DNA from: a virus
Length of the DNA stretch: 26,724 nucleotides
IMG/VR virus record: IMGVR_UViG_3300010883_000359
Location: 1 to 26,724 of that record
Strand: one strand, 5' to 3'
Shown here piece by piece: positions 5,348 through 13,766 of this stretch (the first letter of the stretch is position 1; every line of letters starts with the position of its first letter). A program made the position numbers and the translations under genes. Below the pieces are notes generated by a model. It was not told the DNA's origin, did no database searches, and was given only the letters and a program-made list of their open reading frames with translations.

Positions 5348-5395
5348 CGCACGCTCACAATTCTTGAAAAGAAACATAATCAAGCTATATAACAC

Positions 5396-5773
5396 ATGAG
5401 TACTGGTCCTAAAACAGGTTGGGGTGGCACAAGACCGAACTCTGGTAGGAAAACAGAGACATTATCAGGCAGACAAGTACAAGTAATGCTTGATAAGGCT
5501 ACTGAATACGAAAAAAAATCAGGTCACTCATTAGATGACATTCTTCTTATGATAATTTATGGGGATAAATTTCAAGGAGACAAAGTACCATTAAAAGATA
5601 GGGTTGCGTGTATCAAATTATTTAAAGAATACACAATGGCAAGATTAACTGAAGGTGGGGATATAGATAACCAAATTGAAATGCCTGTCTGGCTACCAGA
5701 GAAAAAACAAGACCCTGCTAAGTTAATCAACATTGATGACCACAGGGATAAAGATGACGTGGAAACCACATGA
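5396..5773 (+). CDS. terS: terminase small subunit (probable)
   Basis: A 125-residue protein opening with GWGGTRPNSGRKTET (8-22), the Gly/Arg/Pro-rich start typical of small terminase and related DNA-binding packaging proteins, followed by helical sections (RQVQVMLDKATEYEKKSGHSLDDILLMII) and an acidic tail. Small terminase subunits bind the packaging site and hand DNA to the large subunit. It overlaps the large terminase gene by 20 bases and follows the inverted-repeat region. Its ribosome binding site is poor. Family assignment rests on position, length and the N-terminal motif. Confidence 0.65.
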   Translation: MSTGPKTGWGGTRPNSGRKTETLSGRQVQVMLDKATEYEKKSGHSLDDILLMIIYGDKFQGDKVPLKDRVACIKLFKEYTMARLTEGGDIDNQIEMPVWLPEKKQDPAKLINIDDHRDKDDVETT

Positions 5774-7211
5774 AGGTAAGCAGACTGAATTTTGTGAGCT
5801 AGGAACTTTCGAGGCTCTTTACGGTGGTGCGGCAGGTGGTGGTAAAACAGATTGTCTAATCGCACTTGCCACAAGAAATATAAACCACCCAAAATATAAA
5901 GGTGTAATACTTAGAAGAACATTCCCAAGACTACAAGAAGTCATAGATAGATGTTGGGAGCAATACCCTGCTCTTGGTGGGGTTTATCGTTCAACGCAGC
6001 ATAGATGGTTCTTTCCTTCTGGTGCGACTATTCTTTTAGGACATATGCAACATGAAGATGACATGTATGACTATCAGGGTAAACAATATCACTTCATTGG
6101 ATTTGACGAACTAACTCAGTTTACACAAAAACAATATGAGTATCTTGTTCTATCAAGAGCAAGGTCTGTTGAACCAGAGTTACCAGTTGAGGTAAGGGCA
6201 ACAACAAATCCTGGCGGCATTGGTCATATGTGGGTTAAGGATAGATTCATAAATGTAACTGCTCCGAATCAGATTTTTATAGACCCGACAACAAATACTT
6301 CAAGAATATTTATTCCGGGTTTGGTTTATGATAACCCAACATTAATCAACAACGACCCTCAATATGTAAAACGTCTTGAAGGTTTACCAGAGATTGAAAA
6401 GAAACGATTACTGTATGGTGATTGGGAAATATTTGAAGGGCAGGTGTTTAGTGAGTTATCTCAATCCACTCATGGGTGCGAACCTTTTGACATTCCACCT
6501 GATTGGGAAAGGTACTGTCTTTTTGATTGGGGATTTGCAAAACCATTCTCCGTAGGTTGGTATGCTGTTGACTATGATGGTAACATCTATCGTTATCGGG
6601 AATACTATGGAATAAAAACTGTTGATGGTAGGACAGAGGCAAATATTGGTGTAAAAAAAATTGCTCAAGAAGTCGCACAGCAAATTTTACGACTTGAAGC
6701 ATTAGATGGGGAAACTCCAAGAATGAGAATTGCAGACCCTTCAATATTTAATGCGCAACCCTCCTTTAGAAAAAGAGAGTGCAGAGGAGAAACTATTGCT
6801 GATGATATGTCTGGTCAAGGATTATTTTTTCTAAAAGCAGATAATGATAGAATCAATGGGAAGCAACAGGTTCATAGAAGATTAGCATTGGTTGAAAGCA
6901 TTAACCCAGATACAGGGGAAATGGAAGAACACCCACAGTTTTACGCTTTTAATAACCAGACACATTTCTGGCGAACTATGATGGAAATACAGGAAAATCC
7001 TAGTAACCCAGAAGATGTAGATACAAAACAGGAAGACCATATTTATGATGAGTTTCGATATATGTGTATGTCACGGCCTGTTAAACCACCGAAAGTTGAA
7101 AGAATACCTGCAGGAACATTCCAAGCAGAACGAAGAAAATTAATCAAGGCAAGACGATATGCTTCCACTCATGGTGTCAGTCTTTCCGTTGCATATAGGC
7201 GAGTAAGATAA
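5754..7211 (+). CDS. terL: terminase large subunit
   Basis: The DNA-packaging ATPase-nuclease, 485 residues. Walker A is YGGAAGGGKT (23-32), Walker B FIGFDE (114-119), and the coupling motif RATTNPGG is at 148-155. The RNase-H-like nuclease part follows: CLFDWGFAKPFSVGWYAVD (255-273), with its first acidic residue at Asp258, RIADPS (325-330), and HIYDEFRYMC (429-438). Length and motif order are normal. ATG 5754 is chosen after AGGGATAAAG; an ATG at 5736 and a TTG at 5733 are in frame but would add only a few unusual residues. It is immediately followed by the portal gene with no spacer. Confidence 0.95.
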   Translation: MTWKPHEGKQTEFCELGTFEALYGGAAGGGKTDCLIALATRNINHPKYKGVILRRTFPRLQEVIDRCWEQYPALGGVYRSTQHRWFFPSGATILLGHMQHEDDMYDYQGKQYHFIGFDELTQFTQKQYEYLVLSRARSVEPELPVEVRATTNPGGIGHMWVKDRFINVTAPNQIFIDPTTNTSRIFIPGLVYDNPTLINNDPQYVKRLEGLPEIEKKRLLYGDWEIFEGQVFSELSQSTHGCEPFDIPPDWERYCLFDWGFAKPFSVGWYAVDYDGNIYRYREYYGIKTVDGRTEANIGVKKIAQEVAQQILRLEALDGETPRMRIADPSIFNAQPSFRKRECRGETIADDMSGQGLFFLKADNDRINGKQQVHRRLALVESINPDTGEMEEHPQFYAFNNQTHFWRTMMEIQENPSNPEDVDTKQEDHIYDEFRYMCMSRPVKPPKVERIPAGTFQAERRKLIKARRYASTHGVSLSVAYRRVR

Positions 7212-9089
7212 ATGGCAAGAAAAAGCAAAAGTAACGCATCTCAAGAAATTCAGGCTAAGTGGGAAGAAAGAATTAAAAAAGCCAAGAAGTTCAGAGAGGA
7301 AGATTTTGAAAATAAATTTCAAACCAAATTAGGTCTGAGTTATTATGAAGGGAATCAAAGACCTGCGGGTTGGGCATCTCATGAATGGATAACTGTCAAT
7401 AAAATATTTTCTCATCTTAGGAGTCAACTGCCTTCTCTTTATTCAGTTAATCCATATTTCTATATTAAACTGAAACGCTCTTACAAACCTAATCCTACGG
7501 ATATTGCCGCTTTAGAATTAAAAGCAGAAAAACGTCAAGCCATGCTTAATTACCTAAAGAATGAGTTGGACTTAAAATCAAAAGCAAGACTTGGAATACA
7601 AGATGCTCATTTTGAATACGGGGTTATAAAAACTCACTATTCAGCAGACATGGTCGATAACCCAGATAGAGGAAAACCCATGATGTCTGAGGAGGCTGAA
7701 GAAGAAAACACTCCTTTACTCGGAGAAAATAATCAGCCACTAATAGAACCAAACGAAATACCAATTAATGAAAGATATAACATCACAAGAGTCAGAGCAT
7801 CAAACTTCTTATTTAGTGCAGATGCAGGGACATTAGAGGACAAGTGGCATTGGGTTGCTGAAAAAATAGTTTTAACAGAGACAGAGGCAAAAAATAATAA
7901 ATGGATTTCAGATTCAGCGTTAAAAGATGCCCCTAAGAAACAGATAGAAAAGATAAAAGATGAAGACGGACATATCAGTTCAAGTTTTATTCGCTCACAG
8001 GAAGAACATAAGAAAGACCCTGATTCAGAGGTATATGTTGGTTGGGAAATATATGACTTAGATAACAAAGAATGGCTAATTATTTTAGAAGATGCTCCCA
8101 AGTGCGTAATGATGCCAAGTCCTTTACCTGCAGGAACTGAAAAACACCCATACTCTATTCTGCGTTTTGCATTAAGAGAAAATTCACCTTACCCGATACC
8201 AATGGTTTCTCAGGCTCTTGACGTTCAAAAAGAATTAAACTTGGCTCGCTCAAGAATAATGACTCATAGAAAACGATTTAATCGAAAGTACGTTATGGCA
8301 AGACCTGCTTTCCAAGATGTTGAGGCGGAAGCGGCTAAATTAGAACATGGTGAAGATGGTACAGTTATCATAACTGACTCCCCAGATGCAAGAGCAGGTG
8401 TTGACCCGATTAATGAGGCATCACTTGACCAACAATCTTTCCAAGAAATCGCATTACTTTCAAATGATATTGTCGAGGAATTAGGTAGTACAGGAGAATC
8501 AAGAGGTATTGCACAATCTGAAACTGCTACTCAGGCATCTCTCTTAGATAGACAAATGGAAGTCAAAGAAGGTGATATGATGGGCAACGTCATTGACTGG
8601 ATAACTGATGTAGCCAAAAAATTAGACCAATTAGTTCAGGCTCATATTAGTCAAGACGAGGCGGTTAAAATAACAGGAGTTAATGGAGAAGAATCTTGGC
8701 AGATGATTAGCACGGGAGACTTTAATGATATTGAAGGCGAATATGAATACTCAGTTAATACAGGTTCAACCATGCCTCGATTACCGTCAATGGAAAGACA
8801 ACAATGGATGGCGTTCCTACAGGTTCTAGGTTCTTATCCTCAGTTAATGTCTAATAAAAGGTTAATGACCAAGATGGCTGAAATGCACCACATAGAAGAT
8901 GAGCCAATGATTGATGAAATGGTTAAACTCGGACAACAGGCATTACAAGAGGCAGGTGCTATGCCTCAGGGTGGACAAGGTTCTGCGGCAGGAGTTCCTG
9001 TTGATAACCCAATAGCAAATGTAATAGGTGCTGCCGCAGGAGTACAAGGCGGAACGAATAACGGAGGTGGAGGAGGAGAGATAGGATAA
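7212..9089 (+). CDS. portal protein
   Basis: A 625-residue protein placed directly after the large terminase. It carries the pattern of large podovirus-type portals: YYEGNQRPAGW...ITVNKIFSHLRSQLPSLYSVNPYF near the start (about 44-84), the helical stretch ARLGIQDAHFEYGVIKTHY, RVRASNFLFSADAG (beta clip region), ALDVQKELNLARSRIMTHRKRF (long helix), and EELGSTGESRGIAQSETATQASLLDRQMEVKEGD. The C-terminus is Gly/Ala/Gln-rich (GGTNNGGGGGEIG), probably flexible. Portals form the dodecameric DNA channel at one capsid vertex. Its stop overlaps the next start (TAATG). Confidence 0.87.
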   Translation: MARKSKSNASQEIQAKWEERIKKAKKFREEDFENKFQTKLGLSYYEGNQRPAGWASHEWITVNKIFSHLRSQLPSLYSVNPYFYIKLKRSYKPNPTDIAALELKAEKRQAMLNYLKNELDLKSKARLGIQDAHFEYGVIKTHYSADMVDNPDRGKPMMSEEAEEENTPLLGENNQPLIEPNEIPINERYNITRVRASNFLFSADAGTLEDKWHWVAEKIVLTETEAKNNKWISDSALKDAPKKQIEKIKDEDGHISSSFIRSQEEHKKDPDSEVYVGWEIYDLDNKEWLIILEDAPKCVMMPSPLPAGTEKHPYSILRFALRENSPYPIPMVSQALDVQKELNLARSRIMTHRKRFNRKYVMARPAFQDVEAEAAKLEHGEDGTVIITDSPDARAGVDPINEASLDQQSFQEIALLSNDIVEELGSTGESRGIAQSETATQASLLDRQMEVKEGDMMGNVIDWITDVAKKLDQLVQAHISQDEAVKITGVNGEESWQMISTGDFNDIEGEYEYSVNTGSTMPRLPSMERQQWMAFLQVLGSYPQLMSNKRLMTKMAEMHHIEDEPMIDEMVKLGQQALQEAGAMPQGGQGSAAGVPVDNPIANVIGAAAGVQGGTNNGGGGGEIG

Positions 9090-9352
9090 TGTTATTATAT
9101 GATTTTAGATGTACAGAATGTGGAGTAAAACAAGAACATACTGCTGAGATAGAACAAAGAACAGTAGAATGTGTAGATTGTGGCGGATTAGCAAAAAGGC
9201 TAATTACCTCTAATCATTTTGTACACGGAGATTTAGATTTTGTAACTGATAATATAACTGGCGAACCGATTAGGATTGGTTCCAGAAAACAGTTAAAAGA
9301 GTTAGAAAAAAAACATGAGGTATCAGCCAAATACGGAAAAGGTTGGTACTGA
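9089..9352 (+). CDS. FmdB-like zinc ribbon protein
   Basis: An 87-residue protein beginning MLLYDFRCTECG, with Cys8, Cys11, Cys28 and Cys31 making a CxxC...CxxC zinc ribbon of the FmdB/CxxC regulatory type (Y-x-F-x-C-x-x-C). The rest (GEPIRIGSRKQLKELEKKHE) is polar and helical. In phages such proteins are often found between portal and scaffold or capsid genes; the role is unknown. Start ATG 9089 overlaps the portal stop by one base, indicating coupled translation with a structural gene. Confidence 0.75.
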   Translation: MLLYDFRCTECGVKQEHTAEIEQRTVECVDCGGLAKRLITSNHFVHGDLDFVTDNITGEPIRIGSRKQLKELEKKHEVSAKYGKGWY

Positions 9353-9357
9353 AGAAC

Positions 9358-9406
9358 ATCTGCATTGAAGAAAAACTGTAAAACTTTCATTCTTCAATAA
9401 GCAGAT
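9358..9406 (+). repeat. long inverted repeat / hairpin before the scaffold gene
   Basis: ATCTGC (9358-9363) and ATTGAAGAA (9364-9372) are complementary to TTCTTCAAT (9390-9398) and GCAGAT (9401-9406). This gives 15 base pairs interrupted by a 2-base bulge (AA, 9399-9400), with a 17-base AT-rich loop. There is no T-run immediately after, so it is not a standard terminator. It lies in the 98-base gap between the zinc ribbon and scaffold genes and could be an RNA processing or stability element separating head genes made in different amounts. Confidence 0.6.
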
Positions 9407-9450
9407 TTGACGCTTAGTGATAAGTGTTATTTGATGAAGGAGGTCACCAC

Positions 9451-10239
9451 ATGACCGACGAGACAGAAAGTAGTACTTCGACAGCTCAAGATTCTACGAG
9501 TGGAGATGATGCTAGTCAGGAAGTTAGCACACAATCCGCTACAGAGAATATTGAAACGGAAGAAACTGCAGGTTCAACTAAAGATGATGTTGAACAATTC
9601 ATGGATCCAAAGGACTTACCTGATGACTTGAAACCTCATTTCAAACGTATGCAATCTTCTTTTACTAAGAAGATGCAATCTGCGAAAGGGTTAAAAGATA
9701 AAGCCTCAGTGGTTGATGCGTATAACGCTGACCCACTAGGTTTTACAAGAAAACTTGCGGCTCAACATGGTTTAAATATCAACTCCCAAGCCCCACAGGG
9801 CGATACAGGGGAGAAAACTGAATTTAAACCTAATAATTGGGGCGAAGTTTTTTCAGAGTTTGAAGGGAGAATGTCCTCTTACTTATCTAATCATTTTCAA
9901 CCTGTACTGCAGGAAGTGAAAGATGTTAAACAAAAGCAAATTGAAAGTATCTTGGACGAGGAAGCACCCGAGTGGCGCGAATACGAAGATGATATGATTG
10001 AAATGCTACAAACACACCCGACACTTGCTAAAGATACACAGAAACTAATTAGACTCGCTATTCCTAAGGAAGTTATTGAGGGTAGAGCAATGCAAAAAGC
10101 ATTATCTCGAATTGATAAGAAAGGACAAGCGGCAAAAGTAAGTAAAGGTTCTACCACAACTAAACAAGTAGCCCCGAAAGGCGGTGGTGTCATGACTTTT
10201 GCTGATGCAATTAAAGCGGCAAAGTCTGAACTGTCATAG
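9451..10239 (+). CDS. scaffolding protein (probable)
   Basis: A 262-residue acidic, helical protein: a Ser/Thr/Glu-rich disordered N-terminus, FMDPKDLPDDLKPHFKRMQSSF (residues 50-71), then Gln/Lys-rich helices (TKKMQSAKGLKDKA) and a Lys/Gly-rich C-terminus with TFADAIKAAKSELS. These are common features of capsid assembly scaffolds, which sit directly upstream of the capsid gene as here. A strong ribosome binding site AAGGAGG (9435-9441) fixes the start at ATG 9451; a GTG at 9424 is in frame but precedes that site. Confidence 0.75.
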   Translation: MTDETESSTSTAQDSTSGDDASQEVSTQSATENIETEETAGSTKDDVEQFMDPKDLPDDLKPHFKRMQSSFTKKMQSAKGLKDKASVVDAYNADPLGFTRKLAAQHGLNINSQAPQGDTGEKTEFKPNNWGEVFSEFEGRMSSYLSNHFQPVLQEVKDVKQKQIESILDEEAPEWREYEDDMIEMLQTHPTLAKDTQKLIRLAIPKEVIEGRAMQKALSRIDKKGQAAKVSKGSTTTKQVAPKGGGVMTFADAIKAAKSELS

Positions 10240-10265
10240 GGATTTAAAAAAGGAGTACTAATTTT

Positions 10266-11369
10266 ATGGCTACGATTGGCGAAAGTGGTGCGCCCTCACA
10301 AAATACTATTAACTATGATGCGTTGCTTACAACAACTTTGTTTAAGTATCGTCCAACTATGGTTGATAATATCTTTAAAGATTCTGCGTTTCTTGCGGCT
10401 TTACGCGAGTTCGGTGGTGTCGAAATGCAAAATGGTGGTGAGCGTATTGCTCAACCGCTTATGTATGGCACGAACTCAACGATTAAGTCTTACTCGAACT
10501 ACCAGACTTTAGATACAACTCCACAAGAGGGAATGACCACAGCGTTCTATGATTGGCGAGAAATTGGTGGAACAATTTCAATCAGTCGAAAAGAAGAACG
10601 ACAAAACAGCGGAGAAGCGGCAATTCTTAAATTGCTCGAAAAGAAAATAGGACAAGCAGAAATGTCCATGCGTGAAGCACTTAACAGTCAACTCTTACAG
10701 GGTACTGTGTCAAGCGCAACTTTCATTCCGGGCAATGATAACAAGGACTTACACCCGCTTGGTTACTTTCTACGGAAGTTAAATGCTACCGATCCAACAA
10801 CAGGTGGAAATGTCGGCAATATTGCAGGCGCATCTAACAGTTGGTGGAGACATCAGACAGCAGTTTTAAATAGTGCTAGTGTTGATACTGGTAACTCATT
10901 TGCTCTTAATGTAACGACATACGCAGGTATGAAGGTTGCATTGCGTAGAATGTATAACCATTGCAGTAAAGGTTCAGGAGGCTCTCCTAACTTAGTTGTT
11001 ATGGATCAAACTACCTTTGAAACGTATGAAAACGCATTAGATGTAAATATTCGTTTTACTAATACGGCTCTAGGTGAACTTGGTTTTGATACAATTAAAC
11101 TCAGAGGCGCAACTTGTATCTGGGACGAAGTAGTACCAGACATTGATAATGGCACGACTTCACTCACAGGCGGAACTGCGTTCTTTTTGAACACTAAGTT
11201 CTACAAACTGGTGATTGATAGCGAAACTGATGTTGAAGTTACGCCATTTATTGAACCAGAAAACCAAACAGCTAAGACAGCTAAGATTTTATTCATGGGT
11301 AATGCTACTGTTTCCAATATGCGGAAACTTGGTGTTGCTTATGCTCCAATCTTAACTATCGCGGCATAA
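10266..11369 (+). CDS. major capsid protein
   Basis: A 367-residue protein after the scaffold and before a small decoration-type gene, with a strong ribosome binding site (AAAGGAG). It contains long-helix and strand patterns of HK97-fold shells: RKEERQNSGEAAILKLLEKKIGQAEMSMREALNSQLLQG (about 108-146, spine helix), YAGMKVALRRMYNHCSKGSGGSPNLVVMDQTTFETYENAL (A-domain), and LGFDTIKLRGATCIWDEVVPD. Base composition is richer in G+C than the early genes, in keeping with high expression. The gene lies between the hairpin at 9358 and the terminator at 11874. Confidence 0.85.
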   Translation: MATIGESGAPSQNTINYDALLTTTLFKYRPTMVDNIFKDSAFLAALREFGGVEMQNGGERIAQPLMYGTNSTIKSYSNYQTLDTTPQEGMTTAFYDWREIGGTISISRKEERQNSGEAAILKLLEKKIGQAEMSMREALNSQLLQGTVSSATFIPGNDNKDLHPLGYFLRKLNATDPTTGGNVGNIAGASNSWWRHQTAVLNSASVDTGNSFALNVTTYAGMKVALRRMYNHCSKGSGGSPNLVVMDQTTFETYENALDVNIRFTNTALGELGFDTIKLRGATCIWDEVVPDIDNGTTSLTGGTAFFLNTKFYKLVIDSETDVEVTPFIEPENQTAKTAKILFMGNATVSNMRKLGVAYAPILTIAA

Positions 11370-11389
11370 CCCCTCGGAGGTAACTTACT

Positions 11390-11863
11390 ATGTTGATGAA
11401 TAGAATTAACAGAACAGACCCTGAGAAAGTCTTCATCGTTGTAATGAACTCACAAGCCGCAGCAATGACCAATGGTCAAGCGGTTCAATGGGATTTTACA
11501 ACTGATGCAGATGGTGTCGGGGTTACAAAACCAACTGCAGGTACAGGCAGAGCAGGACATTACGGTACTGCTTTCGCAGGTATAGCGGCAGAAACGATTG
11601 CGGTTTCTGACTTTGGACTTCTTCAAGTCTACGGTTTCCATTCTGCAGTTCGTGTTAGAACAGGAACAGGTGGCAATCCTGCCATTGCGGCAGGCACAGC
11701 TTTAACTTGTGTAAATGCAATATTTTCTTTGGAGTCATATCCGCCAAACGCACCTACAACTTCAACCATAACTGTGCATAACGCACATTGGGTTGGATTT
11801 GCTCTTGCGGCACAGGCATCTTTTACTACAAAGGCAATTGCTTGTTTCATTAAGGCTCTTTAG
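11390..11863 (+). CDS. head decoration/auxiliary capsid protein (probable)
   Basis: A 157-residue, Ala/Thr/Gly-rich, beta-type protein just after the major capsid gene, with a strong ribosome binding site (GGAGGTAAC). It includes NSQAAAMTNGQAVQWDFTTDADGVGVTKP and GIAAETIAVSDFGLLQVYGFHSAVRV, resembling head decoration proteins with small beta barrels. ATG 11390 and ATG 11396 are both possible starts; the first is used. No motif proves the function; composition and position are the basis. Confidence 0.65.
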   Translation: MLMNRINRTDPEKVFIVVMNSQAAAMTNGQAVQWDFTTDADGVGVTKPTAGTGRAGHYGTAFAGIAAETIAVSDFGLLQVYGFHSAVRVRTGTGGNPAIAAGTALTCVNAIFSLESYPPNAPTTSTITVHNAHWVGFALAAQASFTTKAIACFIKAL

Positions 11864-11873
11864 AGTCTTTAGG

Positions 11874-11899
11874 TGTTGGATAGGGCGACATTTTTTTTT
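11874..11899 (+). terminator. probable intrinsic terminator after capsid genes
   Basis: TGTTG (11874-11878), loop GATAGGG, and CGACA (11886-11890) form a 5-bp stem including one G-U pair, followed directly by nine Ts (11891-11899). The stem is weak, which suits partial termination after the highly expressed capsid and decoration genes with read-through into the tail genes. Confidence 0.45.
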
Positions 11900-11912
11900 A
11901 AGGAGATAGGAT

Positions 11913-12101
11913 ATGAAATTATTAATTTATTATTCACATGACAAGTTAGAAGGAAATTTTATTCATACTTGCTCATTAAAAACATTGACAGAAAAACAGA
12001 TAAATAAGATTAAAGATGAAATAGCAACTGAAGTAGCAGACGTTAATTTTGTTCAATCTGATTCAAATAGAGTAATTATAAAAAACATAATGAAACTATG
12101 A
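11913..12101 (+). CDS. small hypothetical protein
   Basis: A 62-residue protein with a strong ribosome binding site (AAGGAGATAGG) directly after the T-run. It begins with a strand (MKLLIYYSHD) and continues with a helix (LTEKQINKIKDEIATEVADVNFVQ) and a final strand (RVIIKNIMKL), suggesting a compact beta-alpha-beta fold. No recognised family. It starts the group that includes a zinc ribbon gene and a glycosyltransferase fusion. Confidence 0.6.
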   Translation: MKLLIYYSHDKLEGNFIHTCSLKTLTEKQINKIKDEIATEVADVNFVQSDSNRVIIKNIMKL

Positions 12102-12113
12102 GGTAGGTATATT

Positions 12114-12362
12114 ATGGAAGCAACTGATAAATATAATAAAGAGGGTGCGTTTATAGAACCCGTTATAATTTGTGATTCTTGTACTAAAGTTGTCTTACTA
12201 GATGATTTACACAAGCAAGGTATGTGTCCTGAATGTGGAAATACAAAAGTTAGAAATGTAAAAATATTGAATGATGAAAATTTACTTAGAGTTAATAAAT
12301 GGATTGAAGAAGGTAAAGTTGACCCTGATTGGTTAAAACTTTTTAAAGAAGATAAAGGATAG
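12114..12362 (+). CDS. small zinc ribbon protein
   Basis: An 82-residue protein with Cys20-x2-Cys23 (CDSC) and Cys38-x2-Cys41 (CPECG), a rubredoxin-like zinc ribbon, followed by a helical tail (LLRVNKWIEEGKVDPDWLKLFKED). It has a short spacing from the previous gene and an AGGT-type ribosome binding site. It resembles other phage zinc ribbons placed between head and tail genes; no activity can be given. Its immediate partner is the glycosyltransferase-methyltransferase gene 9 bases downstream. Confidence 0.65.
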   Translation: MEATDKYNKEGAFIEPVIICDSCTKVVLLDDLHKQGMCPECGNTKVRNVKILNDENLLRVNKWIEEGKVDPDWLKLFKEDKG

Positions 12363-12371
12363 GAGACTCCC

Positions 12372-13757
12372 ATGAGAATAATGATAGGTATTCCCTGTTA
12401 TCGAGATGTAGCGGGTGAAACTTTAGAAGATTATATGCGTTTTGCTTTTCACTTAGGCAGAAGAACAGAACATGAATATGTAATGGGAATAAAAACAAAA
12501 TCTGAACAATTCAGAGCCAGAAATGGAATAGTAGAAGGTGCTTTACAAACTAAATGTGATTATCTTTTCTTTCTTGATGATGACCATGTACTCGATTGGG
12601 AACAGACACGAAATGAAACGTCTGCTTATGATATTGTTGAGAAACTATTAGAACACATGGAGAAAGATAAAAAGATAGGAGTTTGCGGTGCTGTTTATTA
12701 CCACAGAGGGTCAGAGTGCAGACCTGTACTTATGAAAGAAGGTAAAGATGGTGGTTTCTATTGGTTAAGAGATGATGAAATAACTAATGAATTACAAGAG
12801 GTAGATGTTCAGGGTGGCGGTTGTATGTTACTTAGAATGTCTATGTTTGATAAAATCAAAGCCCCGTGGTTTGAACCTGAATTTGATATGGGGACAGACT
12901 TACAAATATGTACTAAGGCTAAGAAACAAGGCTTTAAGATTTGTTGCGATACTTCTATACAAATTGGTCATGTGAAATCAGCAAGAGAAATAATTACTCC
13001 AAAGAACAGACATAGAATTGCTCAAGAGAATAATAACAGGTCTATTGGTGTTGAAGATTCGATAGACCCTGCTTATAGAGTTAGGTCAGCTACGATTCTG
13101 TACGTTATAGATGCAGAGGAATATCTAGGTGTGAAAGTAAGAGATTTTGGTACATTAGCGTGTAAGTACGATCCTGAAAATATAAAGAAGTTTGATAAAC
13201 CTCAAGATTACTATAAAAGTTTAGGGAACGAGCAATTAGCAAGACAAGTTTTATTTCATCAGCTTGACCAAATGCAGACTCAATGGCAGTTCTGGAATAT
13301 GTGCGTTAATACAGAGCTAGAAGGTTATGGTGCTGATATTGGTTGTGGTTCATCACCTATAGGTTTCGACCTTGCTATGCGAGGTCATAAAATGGATTTC
13401 ATTGACTTAGATGGATCAGGTGGGTATGAGTTTACTAAATGGAGAGTTGCAAAAAGAGAATTAAAGAATTGCGGCTTTAAGTTAAAGGGTCCTTACGATT
13501 ATCTCTTTATGCTTGATTCTATCGAACACATGGATAATTGGAAAGAAATGTTAAATAGAGTTGCTTTTTCTCTTAAAGATAGTGGTGTGATTCTAACTAA
13601 CTATTTTCAAAATGTGGATTATGATAATCCTGAACATATTAATATGGATAAAGAAGCAGTTACAAACCATCTCGTATCTTTAGGTCTTTACCCTTTAAAC
13701 GAAATGACATGGGTTAAGAGAAATCTTGCAATAATGGATAAGGAAAAAACTAACTAA
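12372..13757 (+). CDS. glycosyltransferase (GT-A) fused to a SAM methyltransferase
   Basis: A 461-residue two-domain protein. The N-terminal half is a GT-A glycosyltransferase: MIGIPCYRD (4-12), RARNGIVEGAL (48-58), the metal-binding FFLDDDH (66-72), GGGCMLLRMSMFDKI (148-162), and TDLQICTKAKKQGFKI...IGHVK (175-202). From about residue 310 it has a class I methyltransferase: GADIGCGSSPIGFDLA (320-335), DFIDLDG (342-348), FMLDSIEHMDNWKEML (379-394), and GVILTNYF. It probably attaches a sugar and methylates it or a nearby group, on a virion protein or possibly on modified DNA. Stand-alone versions of each domain are common; the fusion is less so. It lies between head and connector genes, which favours a virion target. 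Confidence 0.8.
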   Translation: MRIMIGIPCYRDVAGETLEDYMRFAFHLGRRTEHEYVMGIKTKSEQFRARNGIVEGALQTKCDYLFFLDDDHVLDWEQTRNETSAYDIVEKLLEHMEKDKKIGVCGAVYYHRGSECRPVLMKEGKDGGFYWLRDDEITNELQEVDVQGGGCMLLRMSMFDKIKAPWFEPEFDMGTDLQICTKAKKQGFKICCDTSIQIGHVKSAREIITPKNRHRIAQENNNRSIGVEDSIDPAYRVRSATILYVIDAEEYLGVKVRDFGTLACKYDPENIKKFDKPQDYYKSLGNEQLARQVLFHQLDQMQTQWQFWNMCVNTELEGYGADIGCGSSPIGFDLAMRGHKMDFIDLDGSGGYEFTKWRVAKRELKNCGFKLKGPYDYLFMLDSIEHMDNWKEMLNRVAFSLKDSGVILTNYFQNVDYDNPEHINMDKEAVTNHLVSLGLYPLNEMTWVKRNLAIMDKEKTN

Positions 13758-13766
13758 GGAAAAATT

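Noticed and set aside
5364-5391. Sigma70-like TTGAAA, 16 bases, TATATA before the small terminase gene
   Set aside because: The -10 box ends only 4 bases before ATG 5396, so the transcript would start at or after the start codon. In AT-rich DNA such matches are expected by chance.
9407-9433. TTGACG ... TATTTG as a promoter upstream of the scaffold gene
   Set aside because: The spacer is only 15 bases and the -10 box is poor; it could be chance next to the hairpin.
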